From the NCBI RefSeq assembly GCF_014217605.1, contig NZ_CP043639.1, positions 581,501 through 645,500 of the forward strand: a stretch of 64,000 bases of DNA, in the 5' to 3' direction. The DNA is from Sphingomonas sp. NBWT7 (GTDB lineage: Bacteria; Pseudomonadota; Alphaproteobacteria; Sphingomonadales; Sphingomonadaceae). Shown piece after piece: positions 24,822 to 36,008 of the stretch. Under the pieces are notes generated by a model, which saw only the letters and a list, made by a program, of their open reading frames with translations, did no database searches and was not told the DNA's origin. The first letter of the stretch is position 1. Every line of letters begins with the position of its first letter. A program made the position numbers and the translations under genes.

Positions 24822-26645
24822 ATGCAATTGCGCAACATCGCCATCATCGCGCACGTCGATCATGGCAAGACCACCCTCGTCGACCAGCTCTTCCGCCAGT
24901 CCGGCACCTTCCGCGACAACCAGCGCATCGAAGAGCGCGCGATGGATTCGAACGATCTCGAGAAGGAGCGCGGGATCACCATCCTGGCGAAGCCGACGTC
25001 GATTGAGTGGGAAGGCACGCGCATCAACATCGTCGACACGCCGGGCCACGCCGATTTCGGCGGTGAGGTTGAGCGTATCCTGTCGATGGTCGACGGCGTG
25101 ATCCTCTTGGTCGATTCGTCGGAGGGCGCGATGCCGCAGACGAAGTTCGTGACCGGCAAGGCGCTGGCGCTGGGGCTGCGCCCGATCGTCGTCGTCAACA
25201 AGGTCGATCGGCCCGACGAGCGCATCCAGGAAGTGCTCGACGAGGTGTTCGATCTGTTCGTGTCGCTCGATGCGTCGGACGAGCAGCTCGATTTTCCTGT
25301 GCTCTACGCATCGGGCCGCAACGGTTACGCCAGCGAAGATCCGTCGCGGCGTGAGGGAACGCTGACGCCGATGTTCCAGAAGATCGTCGATCACGTGCCG
25401 CCGCCGGCGCTCGACGTCGACGCGCCATTCACGTTCCTCGTCACGCTGCTCGACCGCGACAACTTCCTGGGCCGCGTGCTGACCGGCCGGGTCAACTCGG
25501 GCACGCTGAAGGTCAACCAGCCGATCCACGCGCTCGACATGGAGGGCAAGGTGATCGAGACGGGACGCGCGTCGAAGATCATGACGTTCCGCGGCCTCGA
25601 GCGTGTGCCGACCGATGAGGCGCGCGCCGGCGACATCATCAGCCTTGCCGGCCTGGCGGTGGCGACGGTGTCGAACACCATCGCCGATACCAGCGTGACC
25701 GAGGCAATCCAGGCGCAGCCGATCGATCCGCCGACGCTGTCGATGCGCTTTGCGGTCAACGACTCGCCGATGGCGGGGCGCGAGGGCAGCAAGGTGACGA
25801 GCCGCATGATCCGCGACCGCCTGTTCCGTGAGGCGGAATCGAACGTTGCGATCAAGGTGACCGAGTCGGCCGACCGCGACAGCTTCGAAGTCGCCGGCCG
25901 CGGCGAGCTTCAGCTCGGCGTGCTGATCGAGACGATGCGCCGCGAGGGCTTCGAGCTGGGCATCAGCCGCCCGCGCGTGCTGTATCGCGAGGATGAGAAC
26001 GGCAAGCGTACCGAGCCGTACGAGACCGTAATCATCGACGTTGATGAGGAATATTCGGGCACCGTCGTCGAGAAGATGAACCTGCGCAAAGCGGAACTCA
26101 CCGACATGCGTCCGTCGGGTGGCGGCAAGACGCGCATCACCTTCTCCGCGCCGTCGCGCGGCATGATCGGATACCACGGCGAGTTCCTGTCGGACACGCG
26201 CGGCACCGGCATCATGAACCGGCTGTTCGAAAAGTACGGCCCGTACAAGGGCGCGATTGAGGGTCGCAAGAACGGCGTCCTCATTTCGAACGGCGCGGGC
26301 GAGGCGAACAGCTACGCGCTCGGCCCGCTCGAGGATCGCGGCATCCTGTTCGTCGGCCACGGCGAAGCGCTGTACGAGGGCATGATCATCGGCGAGAACG
26401 CCAAGACGGATGACCTCGAGGTCAATCCGATGAAGGCGAAGCAGCTGACCAATTTCCGCGCCTCGGGCGGCAAGGACGATGCGATCCGCCTGACTCCGCC
26501 GAAGAAGATGACGCTGGAGCAGGCGATCGCCTACATCGACGACGACGAAATGGTCGAGGTGACGCCGAAGACGATCCGCCTGCGCAAGCGCTTCCTCGAC
26601 CCGCACGAGCGCAAGCGCCACCGGCGGACCGCCGAAGCAGCTTGA
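24822..26645 (+). CDS. typA: Ribosome-associated GTPase TypA/BipA
   Basis: The 607-aa translational GTPase assists 50S assembly at low temperature and under stress. G1 AHVDHGKTT is at 10-18, followed by G2 ERGITI, G3 DTPGHADFG and G4 NKVDRPD. EF-G-like domains II, III and V follow, and the BipA-specific C-terminal domain ends LRKRFLDPHERKRHRR. Full family length. The ATG at 24822 has the motif-proximal start MQLRNIAIIAHVDHG. Confidence 0.97.
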   Translation: MQLRNIAIIAHVDHGKTTLVDQLFRQSGTFRDNQRIEERAMDSNDLEKERGITILAKPTSIEWEGTRINIVDTPGHADFGGEVERILSMVDGVILLVDSSEGAMPQTKFVTGKALALGLRPIVVVNKVDRPDERIQEVLDEVFDLFVSLDASDEQLDFPVLYASGRNGYASEDPSRREGTLTPMFQKIVDHVPPPALDVDAPFTFLVTLLDRDNFLGRVLTGRVNSGTLKVNQPIHALDMEGKVIETGRASKIMTFRGLERVPTDEARAGDIISLAGLAVATVSNTIADTSVTEAIQAQPIDPPTLSMRFAVNDSPMAGREGSKVTSRMIRDRLFREAESNVAIKVTESADRDSFEVAGRGELQLGVLIETMRREGFELGISRPRVLYREDENGKRTEPYETVIIDVDEEYSGTVVEKMNLRKAELTDMRPSGGGKTRITFSAPSRGMIGYHGEFLSDTRGTGIMNRLFEKYGPYKGAIEGRKNGVLISNGAGEANSYALGPLEDRGILFVGHGEALYEGMIIGENAKTDDLEVNPMKAKQLTNFRASGGKDDAIRLTPPKKMTLEQAIAYIDDDEMVEVTPKTIRLRKRFLDPHERKRHRRTAEAA

Positions 26646-26762
26646 TCGTCGCGCAATCCCGACCGGCGTCAGTGACGTCGGTCGGGGTGGGCGTGAAGGG
26701 GCGTATCAGAGCAGCCGCCGCCGCCCGGTGCTTCGTGTTAACAAGCGGCGATTGCCATGCGA

Positions 26763-27176
26763 TCAGCTGGCTACGGACAGGCCGCCCAGTTCCATCAGCA
26801 CGCGCCATTCCTCCTCACGCACCGGCGTTACCGATAGCCGGCTCTGCCGCAGCACCTCCAGCGACGCGAGCCGCGGATCGGCCTTCATCGTTGCGAGCGG
26901 AACGGGCTCCGGCAGCCGGTCGAGCGGGCGGACCGCGACCGACGCCCATTCACCCTTCTCGCCGTCCGGCCGCCAGGCGCGGGTAATCTCCATCGTCCCC
27001 ACCGCGGCTTTTTCCTTGTTCGAATGGTAGAAGATAGCGCGGTCGCCCAGCGTCATCTCCTTCAGGAAATTACGCGCGGTGTAGTTGCGCACGCCGTCCC
27101 ACTCGGTGTCCCCGTCCGCGATAAGATGATCCCAGCCGTAAACATCGGGCTCCGATCGCAGCAGCCAATAACGCAT
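26763..27176 (-). CDS. EVE domain protein
   Basis: The 137-aa protein is of the EVE/PUA-like fold. It starts YWLLRSEPDVYGWDHL, then DGVRNYTARNFLKEM and GDRAIFYHSNKEKAAVGTMEI. EVE domains read modified bases in DNA or RNA and often associate with restriction or RNA-modification systems. Here the gene stands alone. The ATG at 27176 has an AGGAAC site. Confidence 0.93.
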   Translation of the reverse strand: MRYWLLRSEPDVYGWDHLIADGDTEWDGVRNYTARNFLKEMTLGDRAIFYHSNKEKAAVGTMEITRAWRPDGEKGEWASVAVRPLDRLPEPVPLATMKADPRLASLEVLRQSRLSVTPVREEEWRVLMELGGLSVAS

Positions 27177-27315
27177 CCAAAGTTCCTAAACGCCTCATGA
27201 ACGCCACATTCCGGGTCGGTTCAGCCCGAATCGTCGAGACCGTGGCATACGCTCGCAGCCTCATGCGTTTCCCCTTTCGAGCGGACCGAGCGTAACTGTA
27301 AAGAGGAGGTTCGAG

Positions 27316-27675
27316 ATGAACGGTCTTTTGATGAAGGCAGGATTGGGAACGGCGATGGCGGCGACAGCGCTCGCAGCGGCGGCGCCGGCGGATGCGCAGC
27401 GCTGGCGTCATCGCGGCTATGATCGCGGTGGCGACGTTGCGGCGGGTGCGATCATCGGCGGCGTGGTCGGGCTGGGCCTTGGCGCAGCGATCGCGTCGAA
27501 CAATCGCGGCTGGCGCGGCGGTTATGGCGGGTACGGCTACAATGGCTACAATGGCTATTACGCACAGCCTTACTACAATGCGTATCGACCGCGCTGGCGC
27601 GGGCCGCGCTGTTTCCGCACGTGGCAGTACGATCCCTATTACGGTGGCCGGGTACCGGTTCGCGTCTGTCGCTGA
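27316..27675 (+). CDS. Exported glycine-zipper / Tyr-Arg-rich protein
   Basis: This 119-aa protein has a signal peptide (cleaved after ADA, residue 27) and a glycine zipper AGAIIGGVVGLGLGAAIASN. A Gly/Tyr-rich repeat region (GYGGYGYNGYNGYYAQPYY) follows, and it ends CFRTWQYDPYYGGRVPVRVC with two Cys. It resembles sphingomonad RcnB-like or glycine-zipper periplasmic proteins of unknown function. There is a strong GAGGAGG site before the ATG and its own terminator. Confidence 0.75.
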   Translation: MNGLLMKAGLGTAMAATALAAAAPADAQRWRHRGYDRGGDVAAGAIIGGVVGLGLGAAIASNNRGWRGGYGGYGYNGYNGYYAQPYYNAYRPRWRGPRCFRTWQYDPYYGGRVPVRVCR

Positions 27676-27698
27676 CGGCAGCCTCACTGTGACGACGA

Positions 27699-27733
27699 GC
27701 GGCGTGGGAGATAACCTCCCGCGCCGCTTTTTT
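27699..27733 (+). terminator. Rho-independent terminator of the exported protein gene
   Basis: GCGGCGTGGGAG / CCTCCCGCGCCGC form a strong stem with a small ATAA loop, followed by TTTTTT. Confidence 0.9.
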
Positions 27734-27771
27734 GTTGGGGCCGGCCCGCGGATCGGTTAGGCGCGCCGGCC

Positions 27772-28071
27772 ATGAACGACACGCCCAACACCGCGACGCC
27801 GCCCGATCACCTAGCGATCGATCCCGCAAGCCCGCATTTCGACCGGTCCGCGCTGGAGCGCGGCGTCGGCATCCGTTTCAAGGGCGTCGAGCGGACAGAT
27901 GTCGAGGAATATTCGGTGTCGCAGGGCTGGATAAAGGTAGCGCTGGGCAAGAAGGTCGATCGTCATGGTCGATCGCTGACGATCAAGCTTACCGGTCCCG
28001 TCGAAGCCTTTTTCCACGACCGTGCCGGCGAGCCGGCGGAGACTGGCGATGGGGAGAACCACGAGGGCTGA
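27772..28071 (+). CDS. DUF3297 family protein
   Basis: The 99-aa protein carries the family core ASPHFDRSALERGVGIRFKG, ERTDVEEYSVSQGWIKVALG and DRHGRSLTIKLTGPVEAFF. DUF3297 is a small cytosolic family of unknown function, common in alpha- and gammaproteobacteria. Single-gene unit between two terminators. Confidence 0.88.
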   Translation: MNDTPNTATPPDHLAIDPASPHFDRSALERGVGIRFKGVERTDVEEYSVSQGWIKVALGKKVDRHGRSLTIKLTGPVEAFFHDRAGEPAETGDGENHEG

Positions 28072-28101
28072 ACTGCCGCGCCTAGCCTGTCGTAGGCACC
28101 G

Positions 28102-28136
28102 ACAAAAAAAGGGGCGGCCGCGGCCGCCCCTTTTCG
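28102..28136. terminator. Bidirectional terminator between convergent genes
   Basis: GGGGCGGCCG-CGGCCGCCCC forms a perfect 20-bp palindrome flanked by seven A's on the left and TTTT on the right. It serves the DUF3297 gene rightward and the TPR gene leftward. Confidence 0.9.
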
Positions 28137-28154
28137 TATCGAAATCCGGCCGGA

Positions 28155-29447
28155 TCAGGCGGTCGGCGGATTGTCGAGATAAAGCGTCCACAGCGAGGCG
28201 ATATCGGCGCGCGGCGCCGTCTTCACCGCGGCGAACGCGGTCTTCGCGCCGGCCTTGTCGCCCGAATTGGCAAGCGCGATGCCGAGCCGCGTGTTGACGG
28301 CGTCGGCGTCGACGCCACCCTTCTGCAACGCGACACGATAGAGCTCGATCGCCTTGGCGTAATTGTTCATGCCGAGATACGCGTCGCCCGTGTTGGCGGC
28401 GACGCGCCCGTTCGCACCGGCCTTCGCCTTCGCCTCGACCCCCGACAGCGAGCCTTCGGTCGCGATCGCCTGGTTGGCGACGCGCATCAGGTCGTTCGCC
28501 GACGCGCTGCTCGCCGGGATCTTGCCCGATGCCTTGCCCTCTTCGAGCACTGCCTTGGTCTCGTACGGCAGGCCGAGATCATAGGTCCACTGCGCGTAGG
28601 TCTCGTAATCATACTGATCGGCGAGCGACTTGGTCGCGCGCATCAGGCGATACATGTCGACCTTCTGGCCCTTGTCGAGCGTGACGGCGCTCGACTGCGT
28701 CATGCCGTAGGTGACGAGGCCATCGCGCCAGTTCTTCGCCGACGGATAGGCGACGACGTACTTCTTGATCCAGCCGGCGGTCTGCGGACCCATCTTCTTC
28801 TGGTTGGTCTTGGCGATCGCGTAGCGATAGAGGTCTTCCGACGGCTTCTGGCCGGCAGCGACCTGCGCATCGATCGCCTTCTCGAGCTCGGCCGAGCCCC
28901 CGGCGACGTCGCCCGCGTCCATCTTGAGCTTCACCATCTGCAGCGGCAGGTTGGGGTCGTTGTAGCCAAGCTGCTGCGCGCGCTGGAAATAGTTGATCGC
29001 ACCGGCATTGTCCTTGGCGTTCGCCGCCATGATGCCGAGCTGATAATTATACTTGGCGACGTCGACCGCCGGGGTCTTCGGGTTGGCGACGAGCGCCTCG
29101 AGCGGCGCCTTCAGTCCCGCGTCGTTAGCGGTCTGGTTCGCGGCGCGCGCGTCCTGGATCTTGGTCGCCTCCATCTGCAGCTGCAGCGCGGCAACGATGT
29201 AGCGATCATCGTCGGTCTTCGCGCCGGCCTGCGCGGTCGCAAGCTGCGTGCCCGCGGTGGCGAAATCCTTCGCAGCGATGGCGGCCTGCGCGGCGGCGGC
29301 GGCGCCCTGAACTTCCTTGCTGAGCTTGAGCGCGGGGCCCTTCTGCTCGGCCTTCTTTTCCTTGGCGATCGCGGGGGTCGAGACGGCAACACCCGCCACG
29401 CCGGCCATCAGCGCGGCTGCCACCGCGACGCGGGAAATGGTCTTCAT
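28155..29447 (-). CDS. Periplasmic TPR-repeat protein
   Basis: The 430-aa protein has a signal peptide (MKTISRVAVAAALMAGVAGV ... AIA, cut near 28). A run of helical TPR-like repeats follows, for example YNYQLGIMAANAKDNAGAIN, NTGDAYLGMNNYAKAIELYR and TRLGIALANSGDKAGAKTAF. No enzymatic domain is visible. Such proteins are common scaffolds in sphingomonad periplasms, and the partner is unknown. The ATG at 29447 with a GAGAG site is preferred over an upstream start. Confidence 0.82.
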   Translation of the reverse strand: MKTISRVAVAAALMAGVAGVAVSTPAIAKEKKAEQKGPALKLSKEVQGAAAAAQAAIAAKDFATAGTQLATAQAGAKTDDDRYIVAALQLQMEATKIQDARAANQTANDAGLKAPLEALVANPKTPAVDVAKYNYQLGIMAANAKDNAGAINYFQRAQQLGYNDPNLPLQMVKLKMDAGDVAGGSAELEKAIDAQVAAGQKPSEDLYRYAIAKTNQKKMGPQTAGWIKKYVVAYPSAKNWRDGLVTYGMTQSSAVTLDKGQKVDMYRLMRATKSLADQYDYETYAQWTYDLGLPYETKAVLEEGKASGKIPASSASANDLMRVANQAIATEGSLSGVEAKAKAGANGRVAANTGDAYLGMNNYAKAIELYRVALQKGGVDADAVNTRLGIALANSGDKAGAKTAFAAVKTAPRADIASLWTLYLDNPPTA

Positions 29448-29574
29448 CGAAACTGCTCTCCTCATGGGGCGTCAACGCCTCGGCGACGCGCTTACCGCCG
29501 TACGCCGGCTCCATCAAGGAACGGCGCTGAACGGACATTGAACGTAACGCCGCACACGCCTAGCGGGTTCGCGC

Positions 29575-30231
29575 ATGAAGACGGTGATCATCGGCGCCTC
29601 GGGCGGGATCGGCGGGGCACTGGCAGACGCGATTGAAGAGGAAGGCGAGTCGGTGCGTCGCCTCTCGCGCCCGACACTCGACCTGACCGACGAGGCGTCG
29701 ATCGCCGCTGCGGCGGCGGGGGCGGGGAAGATCGACCGCGTCATTGTGGCGACCGGCGTCCTCCACGAAAGGGAGCAAGGGCCCGAGAAGGCGCTGCGCG
29801 ACCTCGATCCGGCCTGGCTCGCCCGGCAATATGCAGTGAACGCGATCGGCCCGGCGCTGGTCGCGAAGCATTTCCTGCCGATTATGCCGCGGACCGGCCG
29901 GTCGATCTTCGCGGTCCTGTCTGCGCGGGTCGGCAGCATTTCGGACAATCGGCTGGGCGGGTGGTACGGCTACCGCGCGTCCAAGGCGGCGCTCAACCAG
30001 CTGGTGCGGACGCTGGCGATCGAGGACAAGCGGCGGAACGATCGCGGGATCGTCGTCGCACTGCATCCGGGGACGGTCGACACCCGGCTGTCGAAGCCGT
30101 TCCAGCAGGGTGGGCGCGATCTGTTCAAGCCCGATCGCGCCGCGGTACAGCTGCTCGACGTACTCGATGGGCTGCGACCGCAGGACAGCGGCAAACTGTT
30201 CGCGTGGGACGGCGCAGAGATCACGCCGTAA
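29575..30231 (+). CDS. Short-chain dehydrogenase/reductase (SDR)
   Basis: The 218-aa SDR has a dinucleotide site IIGASGGIGGAL at 5-16, the acidic DLTDEAS segment, and the active site Ser (AVLSARVGS) with Tyr-x3-Lys in YGYRASKAALNQL. PGTVDTRLSKPF matches the CsgA/short SDR group often annotated near cell-cell interaction functions. The substrate is unknown. Confidence 0.88.
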   Translation: MKTVIIGASGGIGGALADAIEEEGESVRRLSRPTLDLTDEASIAAAAAGAGKIDRVIVATGVLHEREQGPEKALRDLDPAWLARQYAVNAIGPALVAKHFLPIMPRTGRSIFAVLSARVGSISDNRLGGWYGYRASKAALNQLVRTLAIEDKRRNDRGIVVALHPGTVDTRLSKPFQQGGRDLFKPDRAAVQLLDVLDGLRPQDSGKLFAWDGAEITP

Positions 30232-30260
30232 CAATCGATATGGCGGGACGGACGACCCCT

Positions 30261-30282
30261 CACGCGTGCGTACGCGCGCGTG
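30261..30282. promoter_or_regulatory. 22-bp alternating pyrimidine-purine palindrome before gyrA
   Basis: CACGCGTGCGTACGCGCGCGTG is an uninterrupted alternating pyrimidine-purine tract and also a near-perfect palindrome (one T/G mismatch). It lies 29 bases before the gyrA start. Such tracts convert readily to Z-DNA or a cruciform under negative supercoiling. It might also act as a terminator stem for the SDR gene, though no T-run follows. Confidence 0.4.
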
Positions 30283-30311
30283 ACAATCGGGTTGCAGCGT
30301 CCTAGACCATT

Positions 30312-33133
<2,822 letters not shown>

Positions 33134-33137
<4 letters not shown>

Positions 33138-33484
33138 GCCGGCCGACGACCGCCTACAAGGTGCTGACCGCGGCGCAGATGGCGGCGCTGGAGTACGATG
33201 GTCGCTTCGCCGGCGCGCCGGTGGATCTTGCGGATGGTTACATCCATTTGTCGACCGCCGCGCAGCTAACCGAAACCGTAGACAAGCATTTCGCTGGGCA
33301 AGACGATCTACACGTCGCGGCAGTCGATCTGGACGCGGTGCGCGAGCAGGTCCGCTGGGAAGAGAGCCGTGGCGGGCAGCTGTTTCCGCATCTCTACGGC
33401 GTGCTAACGCTCGACATCGTCGTTGCGTACGGGCCGCTCGAACGCGATGGGGGCGGCGCGGTGCGCCTGCCGGTGGCGGGCTGA
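33134..33484 (+). CDS. DUF952 family protein
   Basis: The 116-aa protein matches DUF952: YKVLTAAQMAALEYDGRFAG, then VDLADGYIHLSTAAQLTETV, DLHVAAVDLDAV and ESRGGQLFPHLYG. The family is related to glutathione S-transferase-like or ADP-ribosyl-type folds, with no proven activity. It is translationally coupled to gyrA through ATGA. Confidence 0.88.
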
Positions 33485-33491
33485 TCGACCG

Positions 33492-33929
33492 TCAGGCGTA
33501 GAGGTCGACGACCTCCATGCCGCTGCCTTCCGCGGCCAGCAGCAGCGTGCGGTGGCAGTGGCACGGATCGCGCTCGTAGCAGAGCAGCGCACTCGGCTTT
33601 TCGGCGGCGAGATCACGCATCCTGGCCGCTGCGGCCTGTGCCTCGGGCAGATCGAGCTGTTCGTCATACACCGCGCGCAGCGTCGCGACGTCGCCCTTCT
33701 TGGCGGCATCGCGGCCGCGCTTCGGCGTGCCGAGCGCCTTCAGATGGACGTATTCGATCCCGGCGGCGGCAAGTGAGGCCGCGAGGATCGACTTCGAGAA
33801 GCCCGGACGGCGCGACAGTGGCAGTGCGCGCACGTCGATCACCCGCTCCACGCCTGCGGCTGTAAGCGCCGCAAGGAACGCGTCCATTGTCGCGCCTTCG
33901 TAGCCGATCGTGAAGACCCGCCCGCTCAC
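33492..33929 (-). CDS. DUF488 family protein
   Basis: The 145-aa protein has the DUF488 signature: FTIGYEGATMDAFLAALTAAGVERVIDVRALPLSRRPGFSK at the N-terminus and LLCYERDPCHCHRTLLL near the C-terminus, with a Cys-His cluster. The function is unknown, although the C-H-C-H motif is strictly conserved in the family. The GTG at 33929 overlaps the upstream stop (GTGA). Confidence 0.9.
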   Translation of the reverse strand: MSGRVFTIGYEGATMDAFLAALTAAGVERVIDVRALPLSRRPGFSKSILAASLAAAGIEYVHLKALGTPKRGRDAAKKGDVATLRAVYDEQLDLPEAQAAAARMRDLAAEKPSALLCYERDPCHCHRTLLLAAEGSGMEVVDLYA

Positions 33930-34336
33930 GAACTGTGATCCGCGATGATCTGCCAGCCTGTCTTGCGTCGCTCGAAAATTAACGTCGTCAGGCCGGTCTG
34001 TGGGGCGGCAGAGCCCGCCAGCGTCCACCGGGCGACAAGGATAACGTGCACGGCGCTCAGCGGGCGCCACGCAACCGGCTGGAGGCGCAACGTGCCGCGC
34101 GTGTTCGCTCCCGCAGCGAAGCTTTTCGCATAGCGCTGCGCGATCTCGGCCCTGCCACGCGCCACCGTCGCACCCGAAACATAGACAGCATCGTCGGCGT
34201 AGAGTGCCATGAAGCGATCGAGGTCGCCACTGTTCCAGCCGTTTGCGCTATCCGTCAAAGCTTGCTCAATCGCGGCCTGCGGCGATGCGACCGCGGCGGC
34301 CGCAGCGATAATCGGGATCAGCAGAGCCGGCATCAT
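33926..34336 (-). CDS. SnoaL/DUF4440-like (NTF2-fold) protein
   Basis: The 136-aa NTF2-like protein has a short hydrophobic N-terminus (MMPALLIPIIAAAAAVASPQA) that probably acts as a signal peptide. The fold hallmark GDLDRFMALYADDAVYVSG follows, then RGRAEIAQRYAKSF and a closing WQIIADHSS. The ligand or enzyme role is unknown. It lies between an EAL-domain gene and the DUF488 gene with 4-base overlaps on both sides, so all three form one operon. Confidence 0.85.
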   Translation of the reverse strand: MMPALLIPIIAAAAAVASPQAAIEQALTDSANGWNSGDLDRFMALYADDAVYVSGATVARGRAEIAQRYAKSFAAGANTRGTLRLQPVAWRPLSAVHVILVARWTLAGSAAPQTGLTTLIFERRKTGWQIIADHSS

Positions 34337-35922
34337 CCGTCCTTCGTGTCGATCAGCTGGGCCAGTTCGCGTTCGTCAAGTGGCCCGGCGCAGAGGAAGC
34401 CCTGATATAGATCGCAGCCCTCGTCGGCGAGCAGGCGGCGCTCGTCCTCGTTCTCGACCCCCTCCGCGATCGTGCGCAGGCCGAGCCCCGCGGCAATCGC
34501 GATGATGCCGCGTACGACGATCCGCCCCCGCGGCTCACCTGCGATATCCTGCGTCAGGCTGCGATCGATCTTGAGGTAATCGAGCGGCAGTGCCTTGAGA
34601 TAGGCGAGGCTCGAATAGCCGGTGCCGAAATCGTCGATCGCGACGCGCAGGCCAGCGCCGCGAAGCGCGTCGAGCCGGGCGGCAGCGATCGGCAGGTCGT
34701 CGACGAGGCCGCTCTCTGTGACTTCCGCCGTGACTTGCGAGGGCGCGATCCCGGATCGCCTGACGAGGTCGAGGAAATAGTCGGGGAAGTCGCCGCGGGC
34801 GAGATCGGCGGCGGTCACGTTTACCGCGACGCGCAGCGCGGCCATCGCGCCTCGCCAGCCGGCCGCGCGGCGAAGCGCGAGCGCCTGGATATGTTCGGAC
34901 AATGCGGTCGCCAGGCCTGCGCGATCGGCTGCGGCGAAGAGGGTGGCGGCACCGAGCACGCCGTGGACCGGATGCTCCCACCGCGCCAGCGCTTCGACGC
35001 CGATCACCTTCCCGACGCGCAGCGAGACCTGCGGCTGAAACAGGATATCGATCTCGTGACGATCGATCGCGCGGTGCAGGTCGGCGGCCAGCAGAACATC
35101 GGAAGCCGTCTGCGGCTGCGGCGCCGTCCTGACGGCCGCGCCATCGCTGCCGAGGGCGCGATCGAGGGCTTCGCGCGCGCGGCGGATTAGGGCTGCGCCG
35201 TCCTCGCCCGCCGCACGATGCGCGACGCCGATACGAATGCCTAAGCTCGCTTCCGCCTGATCCACGATGAAACGGCGATTGAGCGCCGCCTCGATCGCCG
35301 CGATCCTGGCTGTTGCGGCCCGATCGCCTGGATCAGACCCGAAAGCGATGATGAAGCGCGCGCCCTCGTCGCGCTCGATCACGGCACGCGCCGGGAGAAG
35401 CGACGCAATACGCGCCGCGGCTTCGCGCAGCAGCCTATCACCGGCGTCGCGTCCGAAAGCGACATTGACGGTATCGAAGCGGGTAATCGCAATCAGCGCG
35501 ACGCTGGCCCCTTCATCCAATTCGAGCGGCGCAAGAAAGCGCGCCGCGGCACCGTCGCTTGTCTCGCCGACGCGTCGCGTCCGTCCGGCGCCGCGCAGCC
35601 GGCGGGCGTAGCGGCCGGCGAACGCGAGTGCTTCGCGCAGCGCACGCTCGTCGGGTTCGCCGACCAGTATATGCGTCGCGCCTGCGGTATAGGCCGCCGC
35701 CGCCGCCGCCTGGTCTGCGATAACGGCAAGCAAGGCGGAGCGGTCGGCAAGGGCTCTTGCGTCCTCGGCAACGATGGCGTCGATGGCAGAACGGGCATCG
35801 ACCAGCCGAATGTCGACGACGTTCTCGCAAATCTGCCAACCCGCGGCACGGATGCGATCTGCCAGAACTTTCGCCCCCGCGTCGCACGCCACCGTGCCAA
35901 TGATCGTCGGTTCGTCGCTCAC
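34333..35922 (-). CDS. Cyclic di-GMP phosphodiesterase with degenerate GGDEF and EAL domains
   Basis: The protein has about 529 aa. The first 110 residues look like a divergent receiver or sensor domain. A GGDEF domain follows (about 135-270), whose signature has decayed to RDEGARF, so cyclase activity is unlikely. The EAL domain is intact: EALARW, NVTAADL, TEVTESGL, DDFGTGYSSLAYLKALPLDYLKIDRS with the catalytic acids, and AEGVENE. It should therefore hydrolyse c-di-GMP. GTG at 35922 is used, and GTG at 35961 is also possible. Confidence 0.88.
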   Translation of the reverse strand: MSDEPTIIGTVACDAGAKVLADRIRAAGWQICENVVDIRLVDARSAIDAIVAEDARALADRSALLAVIADQAAAAAAYTAGATHILVGEPDERALREALAFAGRYARRLRGAGRTRRVGETSDGAAARFLAPLELDEGASVALIAITRFDTVNVAFGRDAGDRLLREAAARIASLLPARAVIERDEGARFIIAFGSDPGDRAATARIAAIEAALNRRFIVDQAEASLGIRIGVAHRAAGEDGAALIRRAREALDRALGSDGAAVRTAPQPQTASDVLLAADLHRAIDRHEIDILFQPQVSLRVGKVIGVEALARWEHPVHGVLGAATLFAAADRAGLATALSEHIQALALRRAAGWRGAMAALRVAVNVTAADLARGDFPDYFLDLVRRSGIAPSQVTAEVTESGLVDDLPIAAARLDALRGAGLRVAIDDFGTGYSSLAYLKALPLDYLKIDRSLTQDIAGEPRGRIVVRGIIAIAAGLGLRTIAEGVENEDERRLLADEGCDLYQGFLCAGPLDERELAQLIDTKDG

Positions 35923-36008
35923 CGGCGGGGTGGTACGGCGGCGCGGGGGCGGCAGCAACACCTGCCCGGGCCTTGCCGTGACGATACGCAGCGCCTAGCT
36001 GTCCCTCA

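Noticed and set aside
24750..26621. 623-codon open frame on the minus strand
   Set aside because: It is the antisense shadow of typA. Its composition is Arg/His/Leu-rich with no family motifs, while the plus strand encodes a full TypA.
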